From assembly GCA_029582155.1 (NCBI GenBank), contig CM055898.1, positions 30,830,020-30,894,019 on the forward strand: DNA of 64,000 nucleotides, read 5' to 3'. The translations under genes were made by a program, and so were the position numbers. This stretch comes from Panopea generosa (taxonomy: Eukaryota > Mollusca > Bivalvia > Adapedonta > Hiatellidae). This document shows positions 10,901 through 25,900 of this stretch, one piece after another. The notes beneath the pieces are model-generated. The model searched no databases. It was not told the origin of the DNA and saw nothing but the letters and a program-made list of their open reading frames with translations. The first letter of the stretch is position 1, and every line of letters starts with the position of its first letter.

Positions 10901-13900
10901 CGGTGGCGATGTAAAATAAGTTATATACAACATCTGTCTTTCTTAATGTTGATGCAGCCGCAGTATCTCGTCATTCCGTTGGACAAACGATTATGTACCC
11001 CTATTATTCCTAAATATACTACATGGTGAATGCATGCCATCTCCTTATCTTGGTATCTTAACATGGGCACATGAGATTTAACATGAGATTTAACAAAGAT
11101 TGCCTATATGAAAACAAACCGGTTGAGGTTGAACAAATATAATCTAAATATTAACAAGTTGGTTGAGATTTAACAAATATTATCAATATAAAAACGAGCC
11201 GGTTAATATTTAACAAAGATTGCCTATATGAAAACAGTTGGTTGAGATGGGACAAATACAGTATATATGAAAACAAACCGGTTTAACAAATATTGTCTAT
11301 ATGAAAACAGCTGGTTGAGATTTAACAAATATAGCCTATATGAAAACAAGGCGTTGAGATGGGACAAATACAGTATATATGAAAACAAACCGGTTTAACA
11401 AATATAGCCTATATGAAAACAGCTGGTTGAGATTAACAAATATAGCCTATATGAAAGCAGCCGGATGAGATTTGACAAATATAGCCTATATGAAAACAGC
11501 TGGTTGAGATTTAACAAATATTGCCTATATGAAAACAGCTGGTTGAGATTTAACAAATATAGCCTATATGAAAACAGCTGGTTGAAATTTAACAAATATA
11601 GCCTATATGAAAACAGCTGGTTGAAATTTAACAAATATAGCCTATATGAAAACAGCTGGTTGAGATTTAACAAATATTGCCTATATGAAAACAGCTGGTT
11701 GAGATTTAACAAATATAGCCTATATGAAAACAAGCCGGTTGATTTTAACACATCGATTCGCTTGTTGATACGCATTTTGATAATCTTTAGAACAAAGGTT
11801 AAAGCATAAAGCATCAATGATTAGGGGTGGTATTCACCAACCGTTCCCAAGAATATTCTTAGACTTGAACGCTAGAATAAATTTTGAAAAACATACTCTA
11901 ATAAAGACCATGTGTAAGCTAAAATTTCAAGCATGTAGGGATACCTAATATAAACTCAAATAAACTCTCACATTAAACTAACTGTCATGGTAAACTAGAT
12001 AGTTAAGTTTGAAATAAGTCTAAGAAAATTCTCAAGAATGGTTAGCGAATACGACCCAAGCTGTCCTTATTTACTGTATGTATGTAGCATACCGCGAACA
12101 TATGTGTCATTGTTTTACATTTATCTATTTACATGTGACAGTCGAATGGGTCCCATGTGCATGAGTTACTTCCGAGAGCGCGTGCACAAATTCTACCGCA
12201 TCCCAGTATGTTGCCCTGGTTACGCCATGGACAGAATGGGAAAATGCTCAATACGTAAGTAAAACAACTCTTTCTACGGTCAGTCAATATATCCTGAATG
12301 CATGTATAAGATATGGCAATCCGGCGTTATTGGTAAAGATTAACCTCAGACTCATAGATATAAATTTGAATAAAACCGCTGTCCTTTCCTAAGTTACTGA
12401 CAAACTTTCTCAACTAAAGTTTTTGGACCGAACTGGGCTCAAATCCACGTCCTCAATGAGAGGTGATCCTGAGTCCACGTCTCAGACAATTCGCCCAAGG
12501 GCGATCCCCATGCTAAATACATGTGTTAATTAAAACAAATTGAATAAATATACAATTGAGTGTATGGCAATATATATTCACCAACGGATTCGAGTTTGTT
12601 TTGAAACAAGAAAAATACGACATATGCCCCATGTTAAGTGGCAGATTAGTTAGCCTCTGTCTGTGAAGGTACATAGACGCTGATTTTTAATAAGTTGATG
12701 TACGTTAGACAACTAACGAACTATCAATGCGTTTCTATCCCTTTTTCATTAAAACTCGAACAAATGTTTAATGTTGTTGTAGTACATAATTAATTATTGT
12801 TTCTTTAAGTAGTTACATCACAATAAAAATGCTTAAGTATTCAAACTTCTTCAAATACTGAGTATTAAATTCCGCTTTGAAGAGTGTATTTTATGTTATC
12901 TTTGTTTTAAACTATTAAGTTTCATTTTATACTTTTTTAACATATATATTTTTATATATTTAAACATTTTATACACAGTATAAGTAATGACGTAAATGAA
13001 TGAAAGCAGCATAACAAACGTTAAAAAAGAGCATACGCAACTGTTTGATGTGGTAACTCGTATACCAAAACATATCATTGGTTTTGTTGAATAAAGACAA
13101 GTAAAGTAAACTTGTTGAGAAATAAACACAACATAAACTATGTTCATTTTTTTTTTAAAAAGTACATAAATACATCGCCATAATTGAGTTTCAAGATCTT
13201 ATTGATAGATCATTTCTATTTTGACTTCTCCTATGTATAGTTTAACTAGAAAAAAACTTTTGTTTGACGGCAATCAGAAGTTATGGCTAATCATTTAATT
13301 GTTTACTGTTTTTGGTAATTCTAAATTTGCATTGATTTTCCTCATTTAAGTCAAGTTTTGCTGCAAACTTTGTTTCAAATTGACAGATTTTTAAAATTAA
13401 ATCATCTTTGTTTACCACTTATAAATGATCTTCTGTTATATGTTTTACATGCATGTATACTAGTATATGACTTCAATTGTATTTCAAAGGCCAAATAAAA
13501 TTAATTATCCGCCTGCTCTGTATATTTAGATATTCAATATTTTGTGGGGAAATTAAAATCACAAAAAACCGTTAGACAGCAGACTTTGTCTGTTAACAGT
13601 GCTTGTTTGTTTGCAGGTGTAGGTGATAATCGAAAAATGCGACCACAGCAAACACAACGACCAGACTATCAGAAAATGATGTCCATGGCGGCCGCTTTGA
13701 GGAAGCGCATGTGGATGAGGGCAAATGAGGCCATGGAGAGAAAACGTCAAGCTTACTTTAGCAGAATGCGACAAGCTTCTCAAATGATGCCTCCGCGAAG
13801 ACCTTCTTTCTCGTCATTACTCGATATGTACGCTATGAAAAGACGTCAACAGCCTTCTCCTAAAATAACCTTCATTCGTTTCAAGAAGCCGTCCACGCTA

Positions 13901-16900
13901 CCCATGCCACACCCAGTTCAGAGACCGCCATTGAACAATCGTATGATATCTATATTACGAAGCACGGCGTTTCCCCAAAAACGGATAACATTCCAACCGA
14001 GAATGCGATTCCCACAAATCCCTCGCCCATTCCAACGCATGCCCTACAGGGAGCCCCCAACCCCTCGTTTTGTGTTGGCCAATAGAGCAAGGATGCTGTC
14101 TTTCCGAAGAATGCACCCCTTCCATCCACCTATGTCAAATGAAGCACGTATGAACACACCGGATGTACAAATAATTCCCAAAAAACAAGATAATTTCCCC
14201 TCGATCCCGAAGAGAGATCCGTATTCGGGACACTATGATGATTATTCCCTGCCACCGAAACAGTCACCATACATGCAGCCAAATGAAGATTTCGGTCCAC
14301 CGGACACCCATGATAAGGATTCTCACATTCATGCAGATGAAGGGTTCCAACCTGAGAAAACACAAGAATCATTACAAGTGACTTTACCAGACGAACCAGT
14401 AAAAATGCCGGAACCAGTGATTGAACAAACGCCAGATGTTGATGGTAAGTCACTGTTACATATAATATCAACTGTGTGTTTGTGGTTCGATCAAACGCCG
14501 GTTTATACTGAAAGCGCAATAGCCGGGCTTTATTAAATATGTATACGGCTTCCTAATTTGATTGATATTATTGTAAATGACATAATACATGGTCCGCAGT
14601 ATAGATTAAGTATTTTATTTGTTTCTGCTTACTTATATTTAATACATGACAAAATGATATTCGAGAATTAAAAAGTAGTCCCTGTCGCGTATGATCATTT
14701 TGATGGTGATCAATACTGCAACGCTTTATCACGGCTATGCCTTTGGCGTAAAACCCTGCTAAAACTGCAAGCAGCTTTGTTTTGTGCCACTCATTTGCAG
14801 GATAGTCTTGGGATCAATCGGATCAACAGTCAGCCATTTTGTCAACGTAAACAAAGTCGGAAATGACCGAGCACTGTTCCAACTGGGTCACGGTGTCAAT
14901 GCACGTTTGGTCATGGTTATACTGTGATATACCTTGCCTCAGCCGACACCGTCTTAATTAAATATTTTTCATTGTTTTGATGTGCTAACAATTATAAGCA
15001 CAGGCCAATCCGTCATTTCTAATTCGGCCGAGTGTACATATTACCATTAAATGACCTTTAACTAGGTCATATTTTGACGTGTCTTATTTAACATGAACAA
15101 TGCCCGAAATATAATGTGTCAGCAGAAAAATAACCCCTTTTAATCAAACATTGCACGTAATTTTTGCATAATAAGTCAAAACGCTGAAATTAATCCTTTT
15201 CAAGTCTTGCATTGCAATGGTAATAATTATATACATATGTTGAATCTTTGCTTTTTTAAGCTTTTCATAAAACACATTTAAAGAAAAAACACATTGTTTA
15301 TTGGTTCTTGCTGGTTTTTCTATAGCTAATGCAATTTTTAAGCGGGGTAATAGTGTAGCGGAAAGAGTGTTGATGCGGGTTCGATCCCCGGTTCGACCCG
15401 ATGTCTATAAAAAAACAACACTCAGTACCGAATCTACCCAGGAAGCGAACCCGAGAGCGGTTCATATAAGCTCTGAGATCTCTTCGCTATCCAACTTAAA
15501 AAAAAATAGTATAAACTTACGCAATTTGTTTTTCTTTGTCATCACTATTTCCGCATTCTTCTTAACTATCATATCAACAAAACTCATTTAACACCAAAAT
15601 GACTCATAGAGAGTATGTGTAAACGTTACTGACAGCGTTTAAAAACTCAAATAAAATGTTTTACTTGTCGTTTTTTCAAGTGGGGTTAAACGACATTTTA
15701 CACATGACATGTTATATATGGCATATCCTGTTTTTAGTGAAGGAAGAAATCAAAATGAATCTGAGTAGAGCCACCGCCCTTCCAAAAATAACTTTCTCAC
15801 ATAAAGTGTTTGGACCGAGCGGGGCTTGAACTCAATACTTCAGTGTTGAGAGGCAATTAGTCAGTAACGGCAGCGTCATGGGAAACCTTCTAATGTGCCA
15901 TGTGACGGTAGTAAAAATCTTGACCCGTACTTTGAGCGTACTTTAAACTGATGCTTTTGTATATTAGCATTCATTCTATATCACTTGAAAATAAGGTACT
16001 GTGCTGGGCGAATGGGGAAGGGGGCGGGACGTGATGGTGGTTGCAAGTAACGTTTCTCCTTTCAATAAAAGGAACTTGTTGTTTTGTTCATGGCTGGGTC
16101 CTCTGTGCTCAAAAATGGATTTTTTTTATAAAATACTATTTACTACAAGAAAACTTGTAGAACTATGACCGGGCGGCTTAGAAACCATGACAACGTTTTA
16201 CCCTCACTTACTTATTTATTGTTTACACATTTTCTCCTCGTATGTCTGTGTTATTAACCAACTTGTACATTTTGTCATAGTTATTTTTGCGACTAGGTTA
16301 TCGCCATTTTAACAATTTTATTTATACTTAGTTTTAATGACTTAAAGCATCACAGAATTGTATGTGTTTTTATTTCATTTGTCATCAAAGTGACATCACA
16401 GAATTGAATTATTTTTAATGATATGACATTAAACACTTAGGTGGTAGTTAAAATGACATTTCGGGAACCTTGCCATGGTTTACATTTACGGAGGACGTAA
16501 TCGGTAATGTCATCCTCAGTTCATCAAACCTCGTTATAAACGAATATTTACATACCAAAGTGTCCGCAATTAAAACTGTCAGTGCCAAGTAAGGCGAAAT
16601 TTACTTAAAGAAAGCAAGAAACGAAAAGTGAATGTTTGGATATACATGAATATCAACATATGAAAGTTTACCGTGGTTTCATTTAACTTAAATGCTTTAA
16701 ATGTATTCCTTAAATGTTAACATATGGGGCTTTAATAACGTTTAATCTTAATGTTTAAAATTTTTAAGAATTGAAATTCATTTGAGATATGAACTTTCAT
16801 TTGCCACGTTCAGAGTTAGCAAACCTTATACAAATCATTTCAATTTACTTTCATATATTTATTCAAATAATTTCAATTGGATAGAGCAACTTTTTATGAC

Positions 16901-19900
16901 TTTTATTTTTCGATAAAACCCCTTCAGCCGGATTACTTTTTTACATTTCTAGTTTCATATCGATATGTATTCATACGCGCCTACTAATGCAGTGGCTATT
17001 TAACTTTTATCTATATATTTCACATGAGGGTGTGTCTGAAACTTAAAAACAATATCGTCAGGATTGGGATTATAAGGATAAAATACATTGTTTTGTGTGT
17101 TTTATGCATAAGTAAGGAATCACGCACAAAACGTATTTAAAGTCCTTTGGGTTTTATTTGATTTGTCTGTGGTTCAACATTATTTACAAATGCATCTTTA
17201 AATAAATTAAATCCTATAATAAAGTGCATTTTCTTTATATTTAGGTTATCAATTCTCCCTGTCATACCTCTATGTCCTATATACCAATGACCGGTATCCA
17301 GCATCTGATGCCAGCAAAGTTAGTGTTGGGTTTCCAGATGTTTAAGTCAGTTAATGGAACACATGTCTGATTTGTGTTCTCGCGTTTATAATTGCTACAG
17401 TAAAAATTCACTATAACCAATCGTAATATCTCGGTGACTCTGTTTTTATGGTAAAATGTATCCTGGATTTAAAATTATCGTTCACGGGTGTGCGTTAATG
17501 GGAATTTCAATACAGGTTCAATGGAGGAGTTTCTTCATGAATGTAAATACAACATAAAGGTCTAAAGGTTTAACGTCAGCTTGTGACCATCATATTAATT
17601 TAAACATGAATATTAATAATAATGATAATAATAATAATAATAATAATGATGGTAATGATGATGATGATGATGATGATGATGGTAATAATAATAATAACAA
17701 TAATAATAATAACATGTAATAATAATAATGATAATAATAATAATAATAATAATAAATAATAATAATATTAACTACAATAATAATAATGTCTTTAGTTAGA
17801 GAGGGTTAAACTCATTAAGTGTTATGTACAATATAAATCTTATCTTCAATGATGCCCTCTGAGAAATACATAAACAGTCAACAATATCAAGATTACACAT
17901 TTTTCTAACATATAAAATAATTGAAGCAGATATCGGATGAACCAATATACTGTTAACAGTGACAAAACTGTATACTTTTTTTCAATTTCATAAGAAAGAT
18001 GTCTTAGTAATCAGATTGTTTTGTACACATATTTGCTAGATACAATTGTTACACGTATCTGAATTGGCCATTAATGTAGACGTAGATGACCCGATTGGGG
18101 CTAATTTCTGACATCTCATCATATGCAAAAAATCATTTGGTGTCATAAAATACATTTAACAGAACACCGAAGCTAATTAGCGTTGAACAACCTGTTGTGT
18201 CCATGACAACCCATACATCAAAAGAAAAAGACAGTTGCTTATATGTGTTTTTTAGTAATACATGAAGGTGAACATGTGTACTTCTCCATGTCACAAACGA
18301 CTTACACGTGTGAGTGCGTGTGTACCTAATTACTATCACATATTCATTTTGATAAGGCTCCTTTTTAGTATTTTCATATGAACGTGTATGTACTTAGACC
18401 ATTAACGTCTCACTACAAAGTTGCACCCCTTTGTTAGTCACGGTTACATGATTCTTGTGTTTAAAAATAAATCCTATGAAATATTTTCAAAATGGTTCAT
18501 TCACAGGGGTAATGATTTCTTGTTGCAGATAAGTAAAGCAAACTCTGCTATAGAATGTAATGTAATAAGACATTCCTGGTGTTAAAAAGTGACTTTTATA
18601 GGATTTTAACATATGGGTGTATTTATGAGCATTTGAGGACTTCTTTTTTAAAATAATTGGGGGTGTCACTGCACTGTTTTTGTTGTTGTTTAAAAAAAAA
18701 ACACGCTGGTCAATTATTCAAACAAATTATTATACATTTTAATGTACGGATACATTCCTGCTATGGAAAGAACATGCTTTTAAATCCTAAACCTTATATT
18801 ACATAGAAAAAAAAATTCAATTGTGCAGTGAGACCTGAATTTAGGCATTTGGAAACCTGCGTTTTGTGAGTGTGTGTGTATGTAATCTATATCAACTATG
18901 CATTTTAAGTTTTATCTTCATATATATACATTTAATTAAAATAAACCAGACTCCTGTTTCACCAAATTATTCTTAACTACTTAAAAACTTAAGCCCTGGG
19001 AAGCAGCCATATGCTCATGATTTTAGACCGGTTCCAGTAAAATTGCATATGGTTTAGTTAATATTGAATATATAATAAAAAAAACAGTCAAGCGTAGCTA
19101 AGTTTTTAAATATTTAAGTAAAATGTTGGTGAAACAGAAGCCAGATGATAATGATTTTAGACTGGTTTCAGTAAAACTTTATATGATTTCATTAATATTG
19201 ATTATATAATAAATAAATAACCAGTCAAGCGTATCTAAGTTTTTAAATATTTAAGTAAAATGTTGGTGAAACAGAAGCCATGTGATAATGATTTTAGACT
19301 GGTTCCAGTAAAACTGCATATGGTTTTATTGATTTTCATTATATAATAGATGAATAACCACACAGTACTTAATAACGTTTTACTTAAATACGTTAAACCT
19401 AAGTTTTTACGTATTTAAGTAAAATGGGGATGATACAGTGGCGAAACAGAAGCCTGACACTTTAATTTTACTCCCAAGTTTTCTTTTTAGCTGCTGTAGA
19501 GGAGTCATGCATAGCCATGATGGAAACCGGAGTAAAAGCCTGTCTGAAGAAGTACAAAGTAGATGTCGCAAACGGACCACTGATGACAGCTTTCGAACCA
19601 ATCAACGACGACATGTCCCGAGTATTGTGCGAGTAAGTGAATTATAGCATGTACATGCAGCGTGTTTCATAAAGTACGAGGGTCATTCAATATATTCTGT
19701 CACTGGTCTTCGGATATATAAGATTTTCACAGGAACGGGATTTTTTTCAAGTCAACCCTTCAAAGTATCCCCCCCCCCCCGCCCGCACAGATACACACTT
19801 TTGAAGTCTTGCTTTCCACGACCTAAATGTCGCAAAGTAGTCTCCTCTTGGTATACTGTTCAGACACTGAAAAATTGTAGACCCAAGGGCACTTCTAGTA

Positions 19901-22900
19901 GAATAGCGTTTACCTGCGAGCATTTTTTAGCATTGGAAATAGGAAAAAGTCACAGGGGCTTTAAAGGAATAAGGGGGGGGGGGGGGGGGGGGGGTTCAAC
20001 CTGAATAACCTTTTGCTGTTCTATTGTCATGAATAAGCTGCATGCCTTCCAAACCTTTACTTGGGCGTTTATATTGATAAAACTTTCTGACATTTTTAAG
20101 TTCTTTATCTTTGTAAAACTTGCCTGTTATTGTTCTACCCTCTTTGCAAGGAATTTGTACAACAGGACCACTAGACTTGAAGAAAATGGCATATAAAACC
20201 TTCTTGGTGCTTCTTATCCTCTTTGCTATGACCGGTATAGCCTGATTTTCACCAAGCAAATGTTTGTTACTCATGCGCCGTTGGGGCTTAAAATAATAAA
20301 CCCAAGTTTCATCCCCAGTGAGCAAGTCCGACATCTTTCTAGGATTACAGTTTATATATATATATATTCAGAAGTTTTTAAGCGCAATCTAAACGCTTGG
20401 CCTTTGAGTCAAATGTCAGGTTATGGGCAATCCATCTAGCACAAAACTTCTTTAATTTCAAACAATTAATCAGAATATGATGTACGGTGCCTTCTGAAAT
20501 GCCTAGACTGTAAGCTATCTGGGAAACGGTATACCGTCCATCTTCTTCTACCATAGCTCTAACAACACTAATGTTTTCCTTTGTTGCTGCAACAACAGGC
20601 CTACCTGGGCGGTTATCTTCTTGCAGGCTATGCTGACCCGTTAAATTGCTTGACCCAACGAAAAACTGTTTTTAATGTTACGGTAGAACTATAATGTATA
20701 CGACACAATTCAGAATAAATACATTTTGTTAATAATTGCAAAGAAACTCGGGCTTTCATGTAAGCCTTAATTTCTAATTTTCTTCAGGTTTCATTATGAC
20801 ATTGAAATACAGCCACATGAGTGTGTATAATTCAACACTGAATATCTTGGTCAATTATAATCGGACTGAATCGAGAATTCGCAGGTGTATTAAACAAACA
20901 TCCCATATTAATTGCACGAGTTTTTCATGTTTTTACGCAACCTTCTACGGAAGGCCAATTGTAACAGAATTTATTGAATCCTCCTCGTAGCCTAGTGCTC
21001 CTACGAGTATGAAGACTCGTGGTTTAGTATGCACAAATAATTGGTTAAGCTAATAAACGGATGCCAATACAAGTAGAACAATGATTGACTCCAAACATCC
21101 CACATTATATATTAACTAAATTACTAAAATATATAGTAGAAGATATCCCTGCTACATATAGGTGGGTTTGGTTCCGTAAGTAGAAGGGTAAGGTCATTAA
21201 ACTAAGTTTTTGTCTAAAGTAAGCAAGTGTGTGAGAGAAAAGTAAGCAAGTGTGTGAGAGAAAAGTAAGCAAGTGTGTGAGAGACAAAGTGAAGCTAGAG
21301 TCTCTCAAATTCATTCATAGATACAGGGAATAAATAGGATCTCACGTATATTGACGCTCGCTAGTTTTGGCTAAAGATGTTCTCAAGAATAATGACTCTT
21401 TATGCGAAGGGTTCCTACGATACGGTTAAACAAGCAATAACTCTAAATGTGGGAAAATGTGTTCTCAAAGAAAATTACTATGAATGTGGTGAGGGATAGG
21501 TTTCTAAGGACAAGAACTTTAAAATAATTATGTTCTCGTCGAAAAGGTCTGGAAATATATTCTCAAATACAATTAATATGTTGGGAGCTTTGGTCTTAAG
21601 GACACTGACACTAAATAGGGAAAAGATGGTTTCTAAAGAACAATGACACTTCATCTCGTATAAAACTGTGTTTTATTGTTTATTGTTTAATGAAAAAGAG
21701 GTGTCACGTGATGTGATTACATATACATTAATTATTTACTATATTCGCAGTTTCACAATGACAAAAACAAAAAAGATTGATAGCTCAAGTTGTTTATTCA
21801 TGAACAAGTTCATTTTTAAGTTACGCTCTGTTGACTTCGTGTGCTAAACTGCAATCTCTTTATTACATTCGTGGCATAAAACTAACCTGATTTGACAGAC
21901 TGGCGTGAAGCAAGGGATACGAATGATACAATAGATGTTGTACACCTCTTCAAAAGACCTCAGTTTCTATGAATAATTGCAATCTCCGAGACAATATATT
22001 ATCAAATAAATTGTTTTAACGTAATGAAACCGCATACCATTGTCAAGACAAGTTTTTTGTTAATGATACTAGTAACAGATTAACTGCAAACAATAAAGCA
22101 GTAACTTGAACATAAATGTACTGGTTGACCTTGTCAGATAAGAGAGATAATGAGAGAGAAAACCCCAATGAAAATAATTTGGTGAAGACACCAAATAACC
22201 CCTAAGAAGTCAAACGCTAAAATTACAAGTGACTGGAATTTAATGACATTTACAGCACATGACAGGCAATACGGCATATTCAGTTTTATTGGCGGAGGAC
22301 ACGTAATAACAAGTTTGAATAAACAACAAACATTTATTTTCATGATAAAATGTGTACGTTATAGGATTTTAGAACAATAAGATCCATGTCCTTTACTATA
22401 TATTTTTGTCAATGTCTTTATTAATTTCTGTTTTGTTATACTAATATAGATATATTGTTCAAACACTATTCCAAACGTTGACTAATGTATCAATTGACAC
22501 TCATCGCTGAGGTCGTGGGGTCCAGTCAAACAAGTAATGAAGTTTTTGCAGTTCTTGGAAAAACTCAGGTTTCGTAGATTTCTATAAATATATAAGTACA
22601 TATCCCCGTATTCATCGCTAAATCAGGAGACCTCGTCCAAGTAAGTCGGTTACGTTTGTAGCATTAAACAGGAAAACGCATATATAGAAACCTTTAGGGA
22701 CATGGTGTCCAATTCAAACAAGTCAGTTATGCATCACAGTCAAATAAAAATTACATGCATCAAAACTTACATTGTAAGTCGGTTATGAAGAAAATGTTTT
22801 CTAAAACACGTATTCTGGTTAACGCCGTCATACAATTGTTGCCGATTTGTTTTCATTTTAGGACAGAAGAAGCTATTTTCCAATGTATTTCGGATTCCCT

Positions 22901-25900
22901 GAACGACTGCAAGGACCAGGTTAATGCTGAAGTGGCACGTGATATGCTCAATGACACCGCTGCGACGGTGAAAGACATGTGTGAACTGCGAGCAGCTAGC
23001 GGTATGTATATATCATCATTTAATAATTTATACGCAGAGTGACAGTATGACGGAACTGTACATAACGTGTTGCAACCCTATGGGATATAAACGCAGTTGG
23101 ACTGTAACGTATTTCAACCCTAATTGATATAAAACACAACTTGACTGTAATGTGTTGCAACCCTAAAATGCTTAAATGCAATTGGAAAGACTTAAGTGAT
23201 ATCAGAGACAAGACATTAAATCATTGGTGATACAAACCGCTTATAGTTTATTTCCATTTGGAAGAGTTTGTATATACATCCTGTTTGACTCGTTTTATGT
23301 GGTAGCTTTATCAGTAAAACCTCAAAATTATCATTCTTATAACTGGAATGGAGCATAATTTTTTTTTTGATGAATAAATTAATAAAATTAATATTTTTGA
23401 TCTTTATTAGTGGTTCAGACTACAGAGCCAGAACTTTTGACAGAAAGCACAACCGAACCGACGCCGGAGGAACAATTCATACAACCCGACCCGGTTGTAC
23501 CCGTGGAAACAGCACCATCTTCTGCCAACACCGAGACAGATACCAATGTCAGCAGCGCCGATACTGCAGCAACTGTGGAAAATGTTGACGCTATCCGTAA
23601 GTTAAAATGTTAATTAATAATTGATTACAAATATTACGATGGCGAACCCATTTGGCCTAATGCTACCAGTTATGTAGAAAATCGGAGAAAGAGTTCCTGC
23701 TGCAGGTAACAGTTGTTTATGAAAATACACGAAACAAAGACGAACGCCGTCTCTGTCTGTATAGAAATGAGCGATCGGTGTCATCAAGTGATCATGAAAA
23801 ACTAGTATATTTTGCAAAAGTGCAACGGCGTATTTAGCTGAATAGAACATATAACTGTATGGAGTGGTGCAATTTATAAAAATACGACATTGCACGTTCT
23901 GCAAAAATACAAGTTTTGCATGGTCGCTTGATAGCAGATGGATTTTTTTTAATGTTGGCCACACAGACAGCAGTTATTTATATGAACGCGTTCATTTTAA
24001 CTTCCATGCATATTTTCGACGGTGTTTCTTTTTAAACTACCAAATTTAAATTGATAGTGAATTTGTCAATGAGGATACTTCACATACTCTAAAGTTTCAA
24101 ATAATAGTATTGTTACAAAATTTAGCAAGTTTTGCTACTTTAACGCACATTTGGCTCAGACAGATCCACTTTTCAAAGTTATCCCGTGCCTAGTTCTGAT
24201 ATAACACAGTGTCCTGCAAACACTCTTTTTCTCGCATTTTCAGCCACAGATGTCAAGCCGCCTCCGCCACCTGTACAGGAGGAGGTCATCGCTATCGTGG
24301 AAGAGGAAAAACCATCAGAGATGATGAAACAGGCAATTAAGAACGAGGTGCACGTGCAGGAGTTGAGGATGCAGGAGTACTACCTCCCCATCCTGATTGG
24401 TTCCGGTGTGGGCTTCGTCATCTTGGTGCTGGTCATTGCACTGCTGATCTGCTGCTGCTGCAGAAGGAAGCTGAGGAAGAAGATGAGGATGGTGAAGGAA
24501 TTAGAGAAACCTCCACTCAAGGACGGTGAGAGTATTAAACATATATATGTGCATGTGAAACTAAAATAGGAGTATTCTGCAGTCTAAACATGTTAAACTA
24601 AAGCATGATTATTCGGCAAGACTCCCTCGCTAATACAGTCTCAGTTCAACATTCCATTTTTTAAACAAAATTTCATTTAAAACATAACAGCGTTTCGGAT
24701 CTATTTAATCCAATAAAGATGCCAATTAATCCATTTAATACACATTATAACGCTCATTTTTCAATCAACTTTTAATTAGTTTTACATATGTAATTGTGAC
24801 CTATTCACGTTTACGTTTACATATTCGAAAGCCCTGACTCGTATCAGCATTCTTTAATCGGTGCTTACATTCATTTTATATTGTATAAATGGAATCTGGC
24901 TGCAGTAATGTCTACATGTGGGGTATTTTAAAGTTTGTACGACAATGGATCCTTTGGTTCAGTCAGCAATCCTTAAATTGAGACATCGCCTTATGTAACT
25001 TACGGCTTAGATAACTGAGGTCTGCCTGTATGAATATCTACATGTGGAATGATGAGTCTACATGTGGAATGATGGCCTATTCACTTTAAAGTTTGCAAAA
25101 CAACGGATCATTTACTCATATCAGAAATCATCTTTAAATTGAGACATTGCATCGTGTCAGCTTAGGTTATTGAGATATGTATCAGAAATCTTCAAATTGA
25201 GACATTGCGTCGTGTCAGCTTAGGTTATTGAGGTATGTATCAGAAATCATCTTCAAATTGAAACATTGCGTCGTGTCAGCTTAGGTTATTGAGGTATGTA
25301 TCAGAAATCATCTTCAAATTGAGACATTGCGTCGTGTCAGCTTAGGTTATTGGGGTATGTATCAGAAATCATCTTCAAATTGAGACATTGCGACGTGTCA
25401 ACTTAGGTTATTGAGGTTTATATGCACCCACTTCCAAGAGATGTTTAAACCATGTACTCGTGTCATTCAATTTGTGTAACTGATATCTGCCACCACAAAT
25501 GTCTACATGAGTTATATTCAATAGTACAGTCATGTATACAAGCCAGCAATCTGTAAGTCGAGTTTCTGCATTCATGTCAGCTTAGTTATTTGACGTCGGT
25601 GTACATTAATGTATGCACGAGTAATAAATCTTCTACGCGCGTCGACAATATTGAAAATCAGTCATGCATTCTGAATGTTAGCTTGTATAATATCAGTCTA
25701 TATTTTTAATGGTGGCATATTCACTTTGATAATATTCACATATTTTGTACTCGTGTCAGCCATAGAATATTGTAATCATGTAAGCTTGGATTATATGTCT
25801 GCAAGCACTAAATGTCTTAATGTGTATTCACGAGTCCTGCAGTCATGTCGGCATCAAAAATTAAGGTCTGCATGTATAGTTGAGACATGCGAGATTGCTT

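Larger units (their letters stand above)
19675..20989 (-). mobile_element. Mariner-family DNA transposon, decayed
   Basis: About 1.3 kb, the usual mariner size, inside an intron. The ends are inverted repeats: TACGAGGGTCATTCAATA at 19675 and its imperfect reverse complement TATTGAATCCTCCTCGTA ending at 20989. Both begin with TA, the target dinucleotide of the family. It carries a broken transposase on the minus strand. Confidence 0.88.

Noticed and set aside
11395-11817. 140-residue minus-strand and 114-residue plus-strand open frames
   Set aside because: Both cover the same 39-bp tandem repeat; no splice or start context.
13559-14519. Minus-strand open frames opposite the 828-bp exon
   Set aside because: Shadows of the well-supported plus-strand exon.
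20796-20990. Plus-strand 64-residue open frame at the mariner end
   Set aside because: Lies in the untranslated end of the mariner element, antisense to the transposase.
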